A stretch of DNA of 64,000 nucleotides, taken from positions 1-64,000 of the forward strand of contig CAYOXI010000004.1 of assembly GCA_964407855.1 (NCBI GenBank), given 5' to 3'. Numbering within the stretch: the stretch's first letter is position 1; each line of letters starts with the position of its first letter. The stretch is from SHZI01 sp964407855. GTDB lineage: Bacteria; Pseudomonadota; Gammaproteobacteria; Steroidobacterales; GCA-2729495. The notes below the pieces were generated by a model. That model ran no database searches, was not told the origin of the DNA, and saw only the letters and a list, made by a program, of their open reading frames with translations. Position numbers and translations under genes: made by a program. Shown piece by piece: positions 63,254 to 64,000 of this stretch.

Positions 63254-63652
63254 ATGGCAACCCCGTCCCAACAGTACACCGGCACCGGCCGTCGGAAGGC
63301 ATCCACTGCCCGCGTCATCCTGCGCCGGGGCAAGGGCGACATCGTCGTCAATGCCAAGCCGCTGGATGAGTTCTTCGGCCGCAAGACCGCCCGGATGATC
63401 GTGCGCCAGCCCCTCGAACTGACCCAGAACGTGGGCGTATTCGACGTGCATGTGAACGTGGCCGGCGGCGGCATCACCGGCCAGGCGGGCGCCATCCGGC
63501 ACGGCCTCACCCGCGCCCTGATGGCCTATGACGAGACCCTGCGGCCCGCACTGCGCAAAGCCGGCTTCGTGACCCGGGACGCCCGGGAAGTGGAGCGCAA
63601 GAAAGTGGGCCTGCGGAAGGCCCGTCGCGCAACGCAGTTCTCGAAGCGCTGA
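63254..63652 (+). CDS. rpsI: Small ribosomal subunit protein S9
   Basis: 30S head protein whose C-terminal SKR reaches the P-site tRNA. 132 residues (E. coli 130): YTGTGRRKASTARVILRRGK near the start, GGGITGQAGAIRHGLTRAL in the middle and the conserved end RRATQFSKR. Cotranscribed with rplM. Confidence 0.98.
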   Translation: MATPSQQYTGTGRRKASTARVILRRGKGDIVVNAKPLDEFFGRKTARMIVRQPLELTQNVGVFDVHVNVAGGGITGQAGAIRHGLTRALMAYDETLRPALRKAGFVTRDAREVERKKVGLRKARRATQFSKR

Positions 63653-63693
63653 TCCGGGCAGGCCGTCAACGCCGCAATGCTGGCGGTGGCGCT

Positions 63694-63699
63694 TATAAT
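63694..63699 (+). promoter_or_regulatory. -10 element of the tRNA-Gln gene
   Basis: A perfect TATAAT 13 bases before the mature tRNA 5' end. No good -35 hexamer is visible at the usual distance. Confidence 0.6.
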
Positions 63700-63712
63700 G
63701 CAACCTGACCAC

Positions 63713-63786
63713 TGGGGGATCGTCCAGCGGTAGGACATCGGACTCTGACTCCGAGAACCTAGGTTCGAATCCTAGTCCCCCAGCCA
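63713..63786 (+). tRNA. tRNA-Gln (anticodon CUG)
   Basis: 74 bases including encoded CCA. The acceptor stem TGGGGGA (63713-63719) pairs with TCCCCCA (63776-63782), G is the discriminator and CCA follows at 63784-63786. The anticodon stem TCGGA/TCCGA encloses the loop CTCTGAC with anticodon CTG, reading CAG. The T arm contains GGTTCGAATCC. It is followed by a terminator, so it appears monocistronic. Confidence 0.96.
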
Positions 63787-63794
63787 CTCTTTTC

Positions 63795-63825
63795 CAGGGC
63801 CCACACTCGTGGGCCCTGTCGTTTT
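63795..63825 (+). terminator. Terminator after tRNA-Gln
   Basis: A perfect 10-bp stem (CAGGGCCCAC at 63795-63804 with GTGGGCCCTG at 63809-63818), tetraloop ACTC, then TCGTTTT. It lies 8 bases after the tRNA CCA end. The T run is interrupted but the stem is very stable. Confidence 0.8.
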
Positions 63826-63872
63826 CGGGTATCGGGCGTCCCGCGATCCGGGGGAGAACCGCGTGTTCCGTC

Positions 63873-64000
63873 CTACCGGCGGTCGAGTCGCTTCACCGCC
63901 TGCCCGTCGGCCAGCAGGATCACGTCGGCCGGTCGGTTGGCAAACAGTCCAACGGTGACAATCCCCGGGATCTGGTTCAGCCGGCTCTCCAGTTCCACGG
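63873..64000 (-). CDS. rpiA: Ribose-5-phosphate isomerase A, 3' part
   Basis: On the minus strand the last 42 codons read VELESRLNQIPGIVTVGLFA, then NRPADVILL, and end at a TAG (63875-63873). The sequence matches the RpiA C-terminus (LNQIPGVVTVGLFANRGADV in relatives). The gene continues beyond the right edge of the window. With rpe at 60202 it places two pentose-phosphate enzymes within 4 kb. Confidence 0.9.
   Translation of the reverse strand, partial: VELESRLNQIPGIVTVGLFANRPADVILLADGQAVKRLDRR

Overview
The window is high-GC DNA (roughly 65% by eye) from a gammaproteobacterium, most likely a fragment of a scaffolded draft or metagenome assembly because it contains one run of 100 Ns inside uvrA. 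The lineage is inferred from protein resemblance and gene sets: an S10-spc-alpha ribosomal cluster ending rpoA-rplQ, uvrA and ssb divergent, miaB-phoH-ybeY-corC-lnt, leuS-lptE, holA-nadD-rsfS-rlmH, maf-rng-yhdP-nitrilase-tldD-tldE, a Vfr/Clp-type CRP beside coq7, and a DjlA. The mix recalls Pseudomonas and Xanthomonas relatives, but I cannot name a genus.

Layout. 1-15559 (+): tuf, then the complete S10, spc and alpha operons. The order is normal, but a 380-base interval with its own promoter and a very strong hairpin separates rpsJ from rplC. 15581-20595 (-): an RND efflux operon (adaptor, pump) followed by a polytopic membrane protein. 20702-23084: pepQ and trpS, divergent. 23091-27626 (-): uvrA (interrupted by the N gap), a DUF1295 membrane protein and corA. 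27807-30119 (+): ssb, a clear terminator, and a sat-cysC fusion for sulfate activation. 30157-38637 (+): miaB, phoH, ybeY, corC, lnt, leuS, lptE (tRNA modification, rRNA maturation, lipoprotein and LPS export).

38645-44661 is a block that splits the usual lptE-holA neighbourhood: mtgA, a MAPEG protein, an unrecognised membrane protein, an unrecognised Cys-rich lipoprotein, a DoxX-like protein, hisI (-), cysS, sufE, yidD and a Trm112-like protein. 44677-57075 (+) is a tightly packed run of holA, nadD, rsfS, rlmH, maf, rng, yhdP, a nitrilase-type hydrolase, tldD and tldE, with many 4-base start/stop overlaps. 57037-59306 (-): brkB-like gene and purC. 59356-60885 (+): djlA and rpe. 60930-62461 (-): crp with a perfect CRP-type operator upstream, then coq7. 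62757-63786 (+): rplM, rpsI and a tRNA-Gln(CUG) with a terminator. The right edge holds the 3' end of rpiA on the minus strand.

This is overwhelmingly chromosomal housekeeping DNA. I saw no mobile element, CRISPR array, prophage or defence island, and no convincing new multi-gene system. The most interesting signals are regulatory: the split S10 operon with its leader; several first-in-operon genes that lack a Shine-Dalgarno sequence and carry a -10-like hexamer 6-13 bases before the start codon (candidate leaderless or very short-leader mRNAs); two divergent gene pairs sharing a symmetric -10 element; the crp autoregulatory site; and low-complexity tails on several ribosomal proteins.
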